64,000 bases of DNA from Bacteroidales bacterium. GTDB taxonomy: Bacteria > Bacteroidota > Bacteroidia > Bacteroidales > UBA4417. Of the stretch, positions 9,899 through 18,696 are shown in pieces. Position 1 is the first letter of the stretch, and each line of letters opens with the position of its first letter. The notes under the pieces were generated by a model that had not been told where the DNA came from, ran no database searches, and saw nothing but the letters and a program-made list of their open reading frames with translations. A program made the translations under genes and the position numbers. The stretch lies in the NCBI GenBank assembly GCA_016707785.1, contig JADJGZ010000060.1, positions 62,001-126,000 on the forward strand. The letters are read 5' to 3'.

Positions 9899-11500
9899 AT
9901 GACAACAGGAAACGTTAAATCATGCCTAACCAAACCAACATTCCTGGTTTACTGGTTGATAATTATTATTGTGATTTCATTGACTGTTTCCAGGAATTTA
10001 TGGAATCAACCCAATAAAATAATCAAGGATGACATCAATCATTATTATGCATATTTACCTGCAACCTTTATTTATCACGATTTAAGCCTGGGTTTTGTAA
10101 GAACCAACATGGCTAATTTTTCAAAGCATTTCTGGCCAGCTACCAGTCCAACAGGGAAGTGGGTGATAGTTACCACGATGGGGCTTTCAATCATGTATAC
10201 TCCATTTTTCCTGATTATTCACTACCCCTTATCCTGGATGGGTTATGAAGCAACAGGATACACAGCGCCATACCAACTCGCTCTTATCTTAAGTTCCCTC
10301 TTTTACTTTTGCGTTGGATTACACCTTCTTCGCCGAATACTTGAAAGGTATTTTAATCCCTGGGTGAGTGCCATCAGCATGTTTACAATTGTAATGGCAA
10401 CTAACCTGTTGTTTTATGTAGTGGATGAACCTGCAATGTCTCATTCATACAACTTTGTTCTGTTAACAGCTTTTGTATATTGGACAATCAGGTGGTATGA
10501 AAAGCCGGGATTGGCGATTTCTTTGATAATTGGATTTCTAACTGGGCTGATTGCCCTTATTAGACCCACTAACATACTAATTATCATTATTTTACCACTT
10601 TGGGGTATAGCAAGTTGGAAGGAATTGCTCAATAGGTTAATGTTTTTACTGAGGAAATACTATTGGATCCTGATCATGGTGATTTCAGCTATATTGACCT
10701 GGCTCCCCCAAATGCTCTATTGGAAGACTTTCACAGGCCAATACTTGTATTTCTCATATGGTGATAAAGGGAAATTCTTCTTTCTGAACCCCCAGGTTAT
10801 CAATTCACTTTTCAGCTATCGGAAGGGCTGGTTGGTATATACTCCCATCATAGTTTTTGCATTGATCGGTTTAATATTTCTTTGGAAGAACAAAAAATCT
10901 TTATTCACACCTGTCCTGGTATTCCTCGTATTGAATATCTGGGTGATTTCTTCCTGGTGGTTATGGTGGTATGGCGGAAGTTATGGACTGCGGGCCTATG
11001 TAGATTCATACGGCCTTATGGCTCTTCCGATGGCGGCCATGATTAGCTGGACTTTTGAAAATCGTAAAATCTGGATTAAATCCATAGTGATAACAGTCAT
11101 TTTAATCTTTACAGCTCATAATTTTTTTCAGATCGAACAGTACCATACAGGAGCTATCGATTATGTATCCAATACCCGTGAATCATACTGGGAGTCCTTT
11201 GGGAAAATAAAAAAGTCAGATCGATATCCTCATTTGCTATCATATCCCGACTATAAGCTGGCAGAACAGGGAATTTACCCAAAACCCGTGCTTGACCCAT
11301 TGTATACTGGCAAACTCACACGAAAAGAAGGAATTGAAGTTTTCAGGAAGCAGATCATGGAATCACCTGAACTTCTCGAAATGGTGAGGAATAAATCAGC
11401 TGCACAGGGAATTTCACTCGATTCAATGTTGTATCTTGATGCACTTTGTATTTATGACATGAAAGTTCAGGCTGGAACCATTGTTCCCGCAAAAGAATAA
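9899..11500 (+). CDS. Polytopic GT-C-like membrane glycosyltransferase
   Basis: 533 residues with about 11 hydrophobic helices and a C-terminal soluble tail of ~90 residues. It is homologous to the membrane half of the divergent GT2 fusion: shared DEPAMSHSYNF/AEPAMSHVYSF, ALIRPTNILI/VLIRPTNIVI, WLPQMLYWKTFTG/FIPQMTYWHLTTG and SSWWLWW/ASWWCYT. An acidic residue in the first periplasmic loop (IKDDINHYYAYLP) fits a GT-C catalytic aspartate. Acceptor and donor are unknown; a lipid-linked sugar donor is likely given the GT2 neighbours. The ATG at 9899 is used; the ATG at 9892 is in another frame and stops after 8 codons. Confidence 0.7.
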   Translation: MTTGNVKSCLTKPTFLVYWLIIIIVISLTVSRNLWNQPNKIIKDDINHYYAYLPATFIYHDLSLGFVRTNMANFSKHFWPATSPTGKWVIVTTMGLSIMYTPFFLIIHYPLSWMGYEATGYTAPYQLALILSSLFYFCVGLHLLRRILERYFNPWVSAISMFTIVMATNLLFYVVDEPAMSHSYNFVLLTAFVYWTIRWYEKPGLAISLIIGFLTGLIALIRPTNILIIIILPLWGIASWKELLNRLMFLLRKYYWILIMVISAILTWLPQMLYWKTFTGQYLYFSYGDKGKFFFLNPQVINSLFSYRKGWLVYTPIIVFALIGLIFLWKNKKSLFTPVLVFLVLNIWVISSWWLWWYGGSYGLRAYVDSYGLMALPMAAMISWTFENRKIWIKSIVITVILIFTAHNFFQIEQYHTGAIDYVSNTRESYWESFGKIKKSDRYPHLLSYPDYKLAEQGIYPKPVLDPLYTGKLTRKEGIEVFRKQIMESPELLEMVRNKSAAQGISLDSMLYLDALCIYDMKVQAGTIVPAKE

Positions 11501-11541
11501 TATACTGAAATTGAAAGTTTCAGAAACCCGGAATATTGACA

Positions 11542-12408
11542 ATGACAGAAACTACAGAATACAGCATCATCATTCCTGCTTACAATGAGGAAACCGTTAT
11601 TGGCCCCTTCCTTGAACAAATGACCAAACTAGGCTTCTGCAGTAAGCACGAAGTGATCCTGGTAGATGATGGTTCTACTGACCGCACTGCTGAAATTGCA
11701 GGTCAATTTCCTATCAGGATAATCCATCATGGAAATAATAAAGGATATGGAGCATCCTTGAAAACCGGCATTAGAAAAGCTAATGGTGAAAAGGTAATCA
11801 CTCTGGATAGTGACGGGCAACATGACCCGGTTTACCTTTCAAAAGCGATGGAACTGCTCGAAAATCATGATATGGTCATCGGTGAACGTGGAATTGACTC
11901 TTTCCAGGTACGGAATCGTAAAGGAGGAAAAAAACTGATCCGAAAAGTCGGCGAATACCTCGTTGAACAACAACTCCCCGATTTTAACTCCGGTTTCAGA
12001 GGGTTCGATCGTAAACTCATCCTCTCTATGCTGCACATAATGCCTAATGGATTTAGCTTTTCAACCACTTCAACACTGGCATTTCTAAAAGAAGGCTATA
12101 CCATTGGCACCTTTCCCATCAAAGTGGAAGAGCGCAAAGGAAGAAATAGTAATGTCAGATTCCTGAAAGATGGAACTAAGACAATGCTATTGCTCTTTCG
12201 TATTATCATGCTATTCAATCCATTAAAAGTTTTCTTCCCTGCCAGTATCATATTCACTGCCTTGGGCATTGGTTGGGGCGTGTATGGTTATCTTGCTTTT
12301 CAGCGCTTCTCAAACTCCGCTATAATACTCATTACCCTGGGGATGTTCCTGTTTTTCTTTGGACTTTTGGCAGATCAGATTGCGCTGTTGAACAGGAAGA
12401 AGAGCTGA
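11542..12408 (+). CDS. GT2 glycosyltransferase, DPM1/DPMS-like, with C-terminal membrane anchor
   Basis: 288 residues from the ATG at 11542 (a TTG six bases upstream would add two residues). GT-A motifs are YSIIIPAYNEE, LVDDGSTDRT, GYGASLKTG and the metal-binding LDSDGQHDP. The last ~65 residues contain two membrane helices, as in polyprenyl-phosphate mannosyl- or glucosyltransferases. Role: transfer of a hexose from a nucleotide sugar to polyprenyl phosphate, providing the donor for GT-C enzymes such as the gene 41 bases upstream. Confidence 0.85.
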   Translation: MTETTEYSIIIPAYNEETVIGPFLEQMTKLGFCSKHEVILVDDGSTDRTAEIAGQFPIRIIHHGNNKGYGASLKTGIRKANGEKVITLDSDGQHDPVYLSKAMELLENHDMVIGERGIDSFQVRNRKGGKKLIRKVGEYLVEQQLPDFNSGFRGFDRKLILSMLHIMPNGFSFSTTSTLAFLKEGYTIGTFPIKVEERKGRNSNVRFLKDGTKTMLLLFRIIMLFNPLKVFFPASIIFTALGIGWGVYGYLAFQRFSNSAIILITLGMFLFFFGLLADQIALLNRKKS

Positions 12409-12650
12409 GTAGGGGATTTCTGATTTAGGTGGTAGTGAATTGGGTATGAAGAAGATAGGAGTCAAGAATCAAACCATCCAATTCAAAATCAAGATACCTA
12501 ATAAAGCTGAAAATTAAAAGTCAAATCAATTCCATCCGACATTTGGCAGCCAAAATTCACAATCCGCAATCCAAAATCAGAAATCCAAATTAAACACGCA
12601 ATAACGATGAATAACCGCCAGCTGGCGGACCAAAATCCAAAACACCCCCC
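12409..12650. repeat. Noncoding repeat-rich spacer with perfect palindrome
   Basis: 242 bases of low-complexity sequence with loosely reiterated words (AATCCAAAATC, AATCCGC, AAATCC) and a perfect 14-bp palindrome CCGCCAGCTGGCGG at 12615-12628. The same palindrome recurs three times at 21.6-21.8 kb, so this looks like a member of a dispersed intergenic repeat family. No gene was recognised here. Confidence 0.6.
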
Positions 12651-13382
12651 ATGCACCAAAAAGAGGACTTTCAGAATCCCTGGACCGATGCCGATGTAGA
12701 AGCACACTGGGATGCGGTGGCACATCTGTATGTGAAAGAAAACGATAAGGTGAAAGATACACATGATCAGCGCTTCCTCTTCAGCCTTCCCCAGCTCGAC
12801 TTATACTGCAGTGCCCGTGTTCTGAATATCAGCAGCCGCGATGGGGAAGCTGCCAGCTACATCAACAAATTTGAGCCTTCTGTTGAAGTAACCAATGCTG
12901 AAATCTCACAAAAGCTGATGGATGTTGCCACTTCATTGAACCCGGATATCAGCCAGGTGAAGATCAACAGCTATTCAACACTTCCTTTTGCTAACGAATC
13001 ATTCGACCGGGTACTTTGTCTTGAAACATTGGAACATGTCGAAAACCCGGTTCTTTTCCTCGAAGAACTTCACAGGGTCTCCATCCCGGATGCAAAAATG
13101 GTCCTGAGTTGTCCGCCTGCAACTTCCGAGATCCCCTACCGCATTTACACTGCTCTTTTTGGTGGTCATGGTGAAGGTCCTCATCGCTTTCCTTCTTCAA
13201 AAGAAGTTAAAAAATGGTTAAAGCTAACAGGCTGGGAATTAACTCTCCACAAAGGGACTGTTCTCCTCCCTGTAGGTCCAAAATGGGCAAAAAAAGCAGG
13301 AGAATCCATTATTGAAAAATTTCAAGGTACCTTCATTGCCGAATTAGGAATCCGCCAGTTTTATGTCTGCAAAAAGTCTTGA
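12651..13382 (+). CDS. Class I SAM-dependent methyltransferase
   Basis: 243 residues. Post-motif I LNISSRDGEAASYI stands in for the usual glycine-rich SAM loop, and LPFANESFDRVLCLETLEHVENP is the typical motif II/III region of Methyltransf_11-type enzymes (ubiE/COQ5-like). The acceptor is not identifiable; the setting in a glycan locus suggests methylation of a sugar or lipid-linked intermediate. The glycine-rich loop is degenerate (SSRDGE rather than GxGxG), so activity is not certain. The 3' end overlaps the next gene by 20 bases. Confidence 0.75.
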   Translation: MHQKEDFQNPWTDADVEAHWDAVAHLYVKENDKVKDTHDQRFLFSLPQLDLYCSARVLNISSRDGEAASYINKFEPSVEVTNAEISQKLMDVATSLNPDISQVKINSYSTLPFANESFDRVLCLETLEHVENPVLFLEELHRVSIPDAKMVLSCPPATSEIPYRIYTALFGGHGEGPHRFPSSKEVKKWLKLTGWELTLHKGTVLLPVGPKWAKKAGESIIEKFQGTFIAELGIRQFYVCKKS

Positions 13383-14691
13383 CCGTCTTCAGTCTGTTAT
13401 TGATCATAACCTGTGCAACCGGTGTGGAACCTGTGTTGGCCTCTCAAATGGTGCCATACAATTCACCGATCGCACCGGGAAATTCCTGCCTGCCATCATT
13501 CAGGAACCTTCAGATGATGTTGCTGAATTGCTCTGGAAAGCTTGTCCCGGGGGGAATTTTGATTTCCCTGGCTACAGAAGACAATTTTACCCTGAAACTA
13601 CTCCTTTTCATACTTACACTGGCCCCTATCAGCAAATTAGCATAGGCTTTTCTAATGATCCTGTCATCCGCAGATCTTCCGCAAGCGGGGGGATACTTTC
13701 AGCGATTCTAATCTGGATGCTGGATAAAAAAATGATCGAAGGTGCTGTTGTTACAGGAATGTCAGAAACTGAACCCTGGTTGGCAAAGACCTTTATAGCT
13801 ACAAGTCGTGAAGAGATCCTTTCCGCTTCACAAAGCAAATATATCATCACCTCTGTCAATGAAATTTTACCGGAGATTCAGGCATTTAACGGGAGATTAG
13901 CTTATGTAGGACTACCCGGACAGGTGCAATCCATCCGAAAATTACAGGCGCTGAAACATCCATCTGTTGAAAATATAAAGTACATATTCGGCCCTTTCTA
14001 TGGGAACACACTGCATTTTTCTTCAGTATCAGGATTCCTGAGATCTTATGGCGAGAAAGACTATACCCAGATTAAGCATCTGTATTTCAGGCATGGGGAA
14101 TGGCCGGGAAATATGAGGGTGGAAATGAAAAATGGCCGTGTGATTGAATTGCCAAAATTCCATGCAAACTACCTGATCCCTTTTCATATTCTGAAAAACA
14201 GCCTTCTATGCACTGACCTCAGTAATGAATTCACCGATATTTCCGGAGGTGACGCCTGGGCTCCTACCTATGAAGAAAGAGGAAAAGGATTTTCCATGGT
14301 AATTTCAAGGAGTTTGCCGGGAGAAGAAATACTTAAACTAATGCAGGCCGATGGTGCAATCAACATACAGCCTGTAGATCTGAATGAAGCTATCACCATG
14401 CATTCACATGGTTATGACCTGAAGAAAAGAGGCTCTTTTATAAGAATCAGGTTTCGGAAAATGCTTGGATTGGCTGTCCCGGATTATGGCTACAGGCTGA
14501 AAGATTTTCCAATGAGCAGATATTTCATGGAGCTAGTGATACTTTCACTATTTTTGGTTTTAGGAACCGCTCCGGCAAGATGGCTGGTTGAAAGGATTTC
14601 CCCCTCCTGGATTGGAAAGATCTTTGAGAAATCAAGGACCATCTGGAAAAAATCTACCTACCGAATTAAACGAAACAACCTGGAATCATGA
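13363..14691 (+). CDS. Coenzyme F420 hydrogenase/dehydrogenase beta subunit (FrhB)-family Fe-S protein
   Basis: 442 residues. The N-terminal CNRCGTC at residues ~18-24, with a further Cys in the following ACPGG, suits a single [4Fe-4S] cluster. The body has FrhB-type motifs: RRSSASGGILSAIL, GLPGQVQSIRKL, IFGPFYGNT and the C-terminal FTDISGGDAWAP. In Bacteroidota this family occurs in polysaccharide loci, where a flavin/Fe-S reduction is presumed but unproven; F420 is not expected here. A hydrophobic helix lies near residues 388-405. Translation overlaps both neighbours: 20 bases upstream, and ATGA with the next gene. Confidence 0.75.
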   Translation: MSAKSLDRLQSVIDHNLCNRCGTCVGLSNGAIQFTDRTGKFLPAIIQEPSDDVAELLWKACPGGNFDFPGYRRQFYPETTPFHTYTGPYQQISIGFSNDPVIRRSSASGGILSAILIWMLDKKMIEGAVVTGMSETEPWLAKTFIATSREEILSASQSKYIITSVNEILPEIQAFNGRLAYVGLPGQVQSIRKLQALKHPSVENIKYIFGPFYGNTLHFSSVSGFLRSYGEKDYTQIKHLYFRHGEWPGNMRVEMKNGRVIELPKFHANYLIPFHILKNSLLCTDLSNEFTDISGGDAWAPTYEERGKGFSMVISRSLPGEEILKLMQADGAINIQPVDLNEAITMHSHGYDLKKRGSFIRIRFRKMLGLAVPDYGYRLKDFPMSRYFMELVILSLFLVLGTAPARWLVERISPSWIGKIFEKSRTIWKKSTYRIKRNNLES

Positions 14692-15728
14692 CAAAAAAAA
14701 CGGTATCACTTATTGTTAAACTGGTGATAACCGCTGCTATTCTTGTTTTCCTCCTTACCCGGGTAAATTTCGACTTCGCCAGTTTCAGAAAAACCCTTGC
14801 CGGGATCGATCTTCCTATGTACCTGCTTTCATTATTCGGAGTGGTCATTGTACTGGGAATTAAAAGCTACCGCTGGAAACTCCTGGTTGCCAATGAAGGA
14901 TTTACATATAAAGCCAGCCGCTCTTTTGGAGCCTATATGTCGAGTGATGCCATAGGAATTGTTACCCCGGGCCGGATTGGTGAAATAGCAAGGCTGTATT
15001 ATGTCAGGCAGGAGACTGAAATCTCTTTCTTTTCAGCTTTCAAAACCATCGTTTCCGACCGTATTTTCGATTTCACCATGCTGGGCTGGTTCGGACTTGC
15101 AGGACTTGCCTATTACCTCAAAATACCAGGCACTTTCCCGGGCTGGGTATATATGGTTTCAGTGCTGGCCCTCATCCTTATCGCATACACACTTGGACTA
15201 TGGTTATTGGGCAAAATTGTAAAAATGAAATGGACCCATCGGTGGAAAGTACCTCAATTTGTGTATGAAAGCTTTTTAGCCGTAATCTCACGACAATCAT
15301 TCCGAATGTGGGCGCTAACCATCGTTGCATACTTTGCTTACTTCTTCTTCTCCTGGCTGATTATGCATTCTTTGAGAGTAAAGCCCGGATTGGTGGATGT
15401 TGCATTCATCATGAGCATAATGAGCCTTTCAACCATCATCCCAATATCTGTTGCAGGATTCGGAACAAGGGAAGCTTCACTCGTCCTGCTCTTCTCTTAT
15501 TATCAGCTATCATCAGAGGTCGCCGTTTCATTTTCACTCCTGCATTTCAGTGCCTTTTTCCTGTGGGGTGGACTTATCGGGCTGGTGTACTGGCTGGCAA
15601 TGCCCATTTCTCTGAAACAAGTGAAAGACGACTCCCTGGAAATTGTTCACCTGTTCAGCCGACAGCCTGCATCATCGCCTAAACCCCATAAAACCGCAGA
15701 TACGAAATCTGAAAGCAGCCAAATGTAA
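14688..15728 (+). CDS. Lysylphosphatidylglycerol synthase TM-region / flippase-like membrane protein (UPF0104)
   Basis: 346 residues with about eight hydrophobic helices. The region around residues 60-120 (YRWKLLVANEGF, FGAYMSSDAIGIVTPGRIGE, ARLYYVRQE) is the hallmark of the MprF N-terminal/AglD-like family, and GFGTREASLVLLFSYY is its second signature. Members are proposed to flip or transfer lipid-linked substrates; this one lacks the soluble synthase domain. The ATG overlaps the previous stop (ATGA), so it is translationally coupled to the FrhB-like gene. Confidence 0.8.
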   Translation: MTKKTVSLIVKLVITAAILVFLLTRVNFDFASFRKTLAGIDLPMYLLSLFGVVIVLGIKSYRWKLLVANEGFTYKASRSFGAYMSSDAIGIVTPGRIGEIARLYYVRQETEISFFSAFKTIVSDRIFDFTMLGWFGLAGLAYYLKIPGTFPGWVYMVSVLALILIAYTLGLWLLGKIVKMKWTHRWKVPQFVYESFLAVISRQSFRMWALTIVAYFAYFFFSWLIMHSLRVKPGLVDVAFIMSIMSLSTIIPISVAGFGTREASLVLLFSYYQLSSEVAVSFSLLHFSAFFLWGGLIGLVYWLAMPISLKQVKDDSLEIVHLFSRQPASSPKPHKTADTKSESSQM

Positions 15729-15769
15729 GTCCGGGCTAACCTACCAATGGATAAAACCAGAACTTTCCC

Positions 15770-15777
15770 TACATTTG
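15770..15777 (+). promoter_or_regulatory. Putative -7 box (TACATTTG) upstream of MBOAT gene
   Basis: Exact TAnnTTTG match, 34 bases before the MBOAT ATG, in the short gap that separates it from the previous gene. It would make the MBOAT/AlgJ-like pair its own transcription unit. Confidence 0.4.
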
Positions 15778-15810
15778 CGGCAATAAAATGATCAATCCTC
15801 AAATCCAGGC

Positions 15811-17235
15811 ATGGTTTTCAGCAGCAGCATTTTCATTCTTTATTTCCTCCCTGCTTTCCTGCTGATCTATTATATCCTGCCCGGAAAATTCAAGAATTAT
15901 TTCACCCTGATTGCCAGTATTCTCTTCTATTCCTGGGGAGCACCCAGGTTCATCTTTGTAATCCTGGGAACTACCTTTCTTGATTTCCACCTCGTACAAT
16001 GGATGGCAGCAACAAAGACTACCCTGCACAGAAGGTTGATGCTGACACTCTCTGTTTCCATTAACCTGGGCCTTCTTTTTTACTTCAAATACTCCAACTT
16101 TTTTGTTGAAAATGTCAATGCCTTTCTCTCTGTTTTTGGCATGACCGGCGTGCATTGGACAAAACTGATATTACCAATTGGAATTTCTTTCTATACCTTC
16201 GAAACCATTACTTATGTAGTGGATGTATACCGAAAGATCCATAAGCCCCTAAAAAACTTCTGGGATTATCAACTCTATATTATACTCTTTCCAAAGCTTA
16301 TTGCCGGCCCTATTATTCGTTATCATCAACTGGCTGATCAAATCACTGACCGTTCAGCAAATGAAACAGTGGATGATAAACTTATCGGGATGTACAGGTT
16401 CGTTTTAGGACTTGCAAAAAAAGTAATCATCGCCAATCATATGGGCCAACAGGCTGATGCCATTTTTGCCCTGGATTATGCCCATTTAGATACTTTTACT
16501 GCCTGGATTGGAATCCTGGCATATACCTTCCAGATCTACTTTGATTTTTCAGGATACTCTGATATGGCCATAGGTATCGCCAGGATGATCGGGTTCAAAT
16601 TCCCTGAAAACTTTAACAATCCTTACATATCTCAAAGTATTTCTGAATTCTGGCGACGCTGGCATATGAGCCTGGGTGCCTGGATGCGTAATTATCTGTA
16701 TATACCGCTCGGGGGAAACAGGGTATCCTCAAAATGGAGACTTTATTTTAACCTTTGGCTTGTCTTTCTGGCGTCAGGACTATGGCACGGAGCCTCATGG
16801 AGTTTCGTGGTGTGGGGAGCTTATCACGGACTTTTCCTGGTACTGGAAAGAGTATTCCTTTTAAAAGTCTATGATCGGATCGGGAAATTACCCAGCACAT
16901 TGATCACCTTCTTCTTAGTCATTATCGGTTGGGTCTTCTTCCGCATCGAATCACTGCCCGATGCCTTCCAATTCCTGGGCAGAATGTTTGCTTTCGAATC
17001 AGGTACCTCCATTTCTCTGTTCAAAGGGGTATACTTCTACTTCGCTTTGGCTTTCCTGTTTGCGTTCTTTGTCTATATAAACCCCGGACAAAAAATTCAG
17101 GATGCCATTTATTTCAATGATTATACCACAAAAAGACATTTATCCCTCTCAATTTTAACAATCTTCCTTCTCCTCATCTGTATAAGTTCTATTACAGCAT
17201 TTGGATTTAATCCCTTCATTTACTTCCGGTTCTGA
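15811..17235 (+). CDS. MBOAT family O-acyltransferase (AlgI/PatA-like)
   Basis: 474 residues, polytopic. Family motifs are KNYFTLIASILFYSWGAP, the long loop PKLIAGPIIRYHQLADQI, DFSGYSDMAIGIARMIGF, PYISQSISEFWRRWHMSLG and catalytic LWHGASW (His). AlgI-type proteins move an acetyl group across the membrane for O-acetylation of a glycan. The following gene encodes an AlgJ/X-like partner starting one base after the stop, matching the two-component O-acetylation arrangement. Confidence 0.9.
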   Translation: MVFSSSIFILYFLPAFLLIYYILPGKFKNYFTLIASILFYSWGAPRFIFVILGTTFLDFHLVQWMAATKTTLHRRLMLTLSVSINLGLLFYFKYSNFFVENVNAFLSVFGMTGVHWTKLILPIGISFYTFETITYVVDVYRKIHKPLKNFWDYQLYIILFPKLIAGPIIRYHQLADQITDRSANETVDDKLIGMYRFVLGLAKKVIIANHMGQQADAIFALDYAHLDTFTAWIGILAYTFQIYFDFSGYSDMAIGIARMIGFKFPENFNNPYISQSISEFWRRWHMSLGAWMRNYLYIPLGGNRVSSKWRLYFNLWLVFLASGLWHGASWSFVVWGAYHGLFLVLERVFLLKVYDRIGKLPSTLITFFLVIIGWVFFRIESLPDAFQFLGRMFAFESGTSISLFKGVYFYFALAFLFAFFVYINPGQKIQDAIYFNDYTTKRHLSLSILTIFLLLICISSITAFGFNPFIYFRF

Positions 17236-17236
17236 C

Positions 17237-18554
17237 ATGAAAACCATCCGCTATATACTGTTCTTCATCCTGCTGACGGCATTAGTGCTGCCAGCAATAC
17301 AGCAGTATACCGGATTGATTCATGAAAAGCCCTTAAGTGGGGCAATAGAGAAGCCTGTCCGCCCGCATCTGACACTTAAATCATGGTTTGATGCCAGCTT
17401 CCAGGAAAAGTATGATGATTATCTGGAACAGGGAATAGGCTTCCGTCCGACACTTATTCGCATCAATAACCAGGTAGCATTTTCACTCTTCGATACAGCC
17501 CAGGCTAATGGGGTTATCATTGGAAAGAACAACTATCTTTATGAAGCAAATTACATTAAAGCATATCTTGGGCTTGATTACATTGGCGATGCAAGGATTA
17601 GGGAACAGCTGACCAAAGCCAGGTTTGTCCAGGATAAATTGAAAGAACACAACAAGCATTTCCTCCTCATTTTTGCTCCCGGTAAAGCTTCCTACTTTCC
17701 TGAATATTTTCCCGAAGGATATCGCAATACTAAACAAGGCCCTACCAATTATGCCAGTTTTATTAATAATAGCAAAGAACTGGGAGTCAATTATATAGAT
17801 TTTAACGACTGGTTCCTGAAAATGAAAAAAACCAGCCCTTATCCACTTTATTCAAAGACAGGAATTCATTGGAGCCTTTATGGAGTGGCATTAGCCGTTG
17901 ACTCCCTGGTTAGGTACATGGAAAATGTGTCTGGTAAACCTATGATTGATTTCGGTTGGGATGGCATCGACCTTTCCCGGACTCCCCGGGATACTGATGA
18001 TGATGTAGCAGAAGGCATGAATTTACTCTTTCCAATTAGTTCTGGTGAATTGGCCTATCCAAGGATCCGTTATAACGAAGTGCCCGGACAGGTTAAGCCG
18101 TCAGTACTGGTTGTTGGCGATAGCTACTACTGGAATATTATGGGTTCAGGAATCAGCGAACGCCTCTTTTCTAACAATGAATTCTGGTTCTATAACCAGG
18201 AAGCTCATAATCCGGAAATGGCCTGTTCCAAAAAATGTGAAGGACATTGACCTCTTAGAATCAGTAAATAAGCAGGATTTTATTATCCTTATCTCTACCG
18301 AGGCCAATCTGAACAGGTTTCCATATGGATTCCTGGATGAGCTTGAAAAAGCCTATACTCATCCTAACAATGCAGTGAAAATGACTCCTGAGGAAAAGGA
18401 AAAACTTATCAGGGAAATTATGACTCAAATTAGAAACAGTCCGGAATCCATGGTGCAGATTAAAAAGAAAGCCATAGATAAAAATGTAACTGTTGAAGAA
18501 ATGATCAGACTGGATGCCGGATGGATCTATGATAACAAATATGGGAGCAGGTAA
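17237..18554 (+). CDS. AlgJ/AlgX-like SGNH-fold acetylation partner protein, one-base frameshift
   Basis: Signal anchor at residues ~5-22, then an SGNH-like periplasmic domain: FAPGKASYFPEYFP, YPLYSKTGIHWSLYG (the T-x-I-H-W motif of AlgX/AlgJ, supplying catalytic His) and VLVVGDSYYWNI (nucleophile Ser in GDS). These proteins accept acetyl from MBOAT partners and O-acetylate polysaccharide in the periplasm. The frame breaks at CC 18222-18223: dropping one C restores EMAVPKNVKDIDLL and a protein of about 438 residues. Uncorrected, the first frame stops at 18250 and loses a C-terminal ~100-residue region with a charged helical tail. Confidence 0.8.
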
Positions 18555-18633
18555 ATAATCAAATATGCCTATCAGAATCGTGAAGAATTATTCGATTAAT
18601 AAATCACTGTCACTATGAAATCACCTGTTTGAC

Positions 18634-18649
18634 TGCATTTTAAAATGCA
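18634..18649. repeat. 16-bp perfect palindrome TGCATTTTAAAATGCA
   Basis: Perfect inverted repeat in the 142-base gap between the AlgJ-like gene and the next GT-C-like gene, 48 bases before the ATG. It could be an operator or a weak hairpin; no T-tract follows. Confidence 0.35.
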
Positions 18650-18696
18650 AATACCTTGCGCATACATGATAACCTCTTATAACAATTGATTTACGG

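Noticed and set aside
13363..14691. Evidence for F420-dependent metabolism
   Set aside because: FrhB-family proteins occur widely in bacteria without F420; no F420 biosynthesis gene is here.
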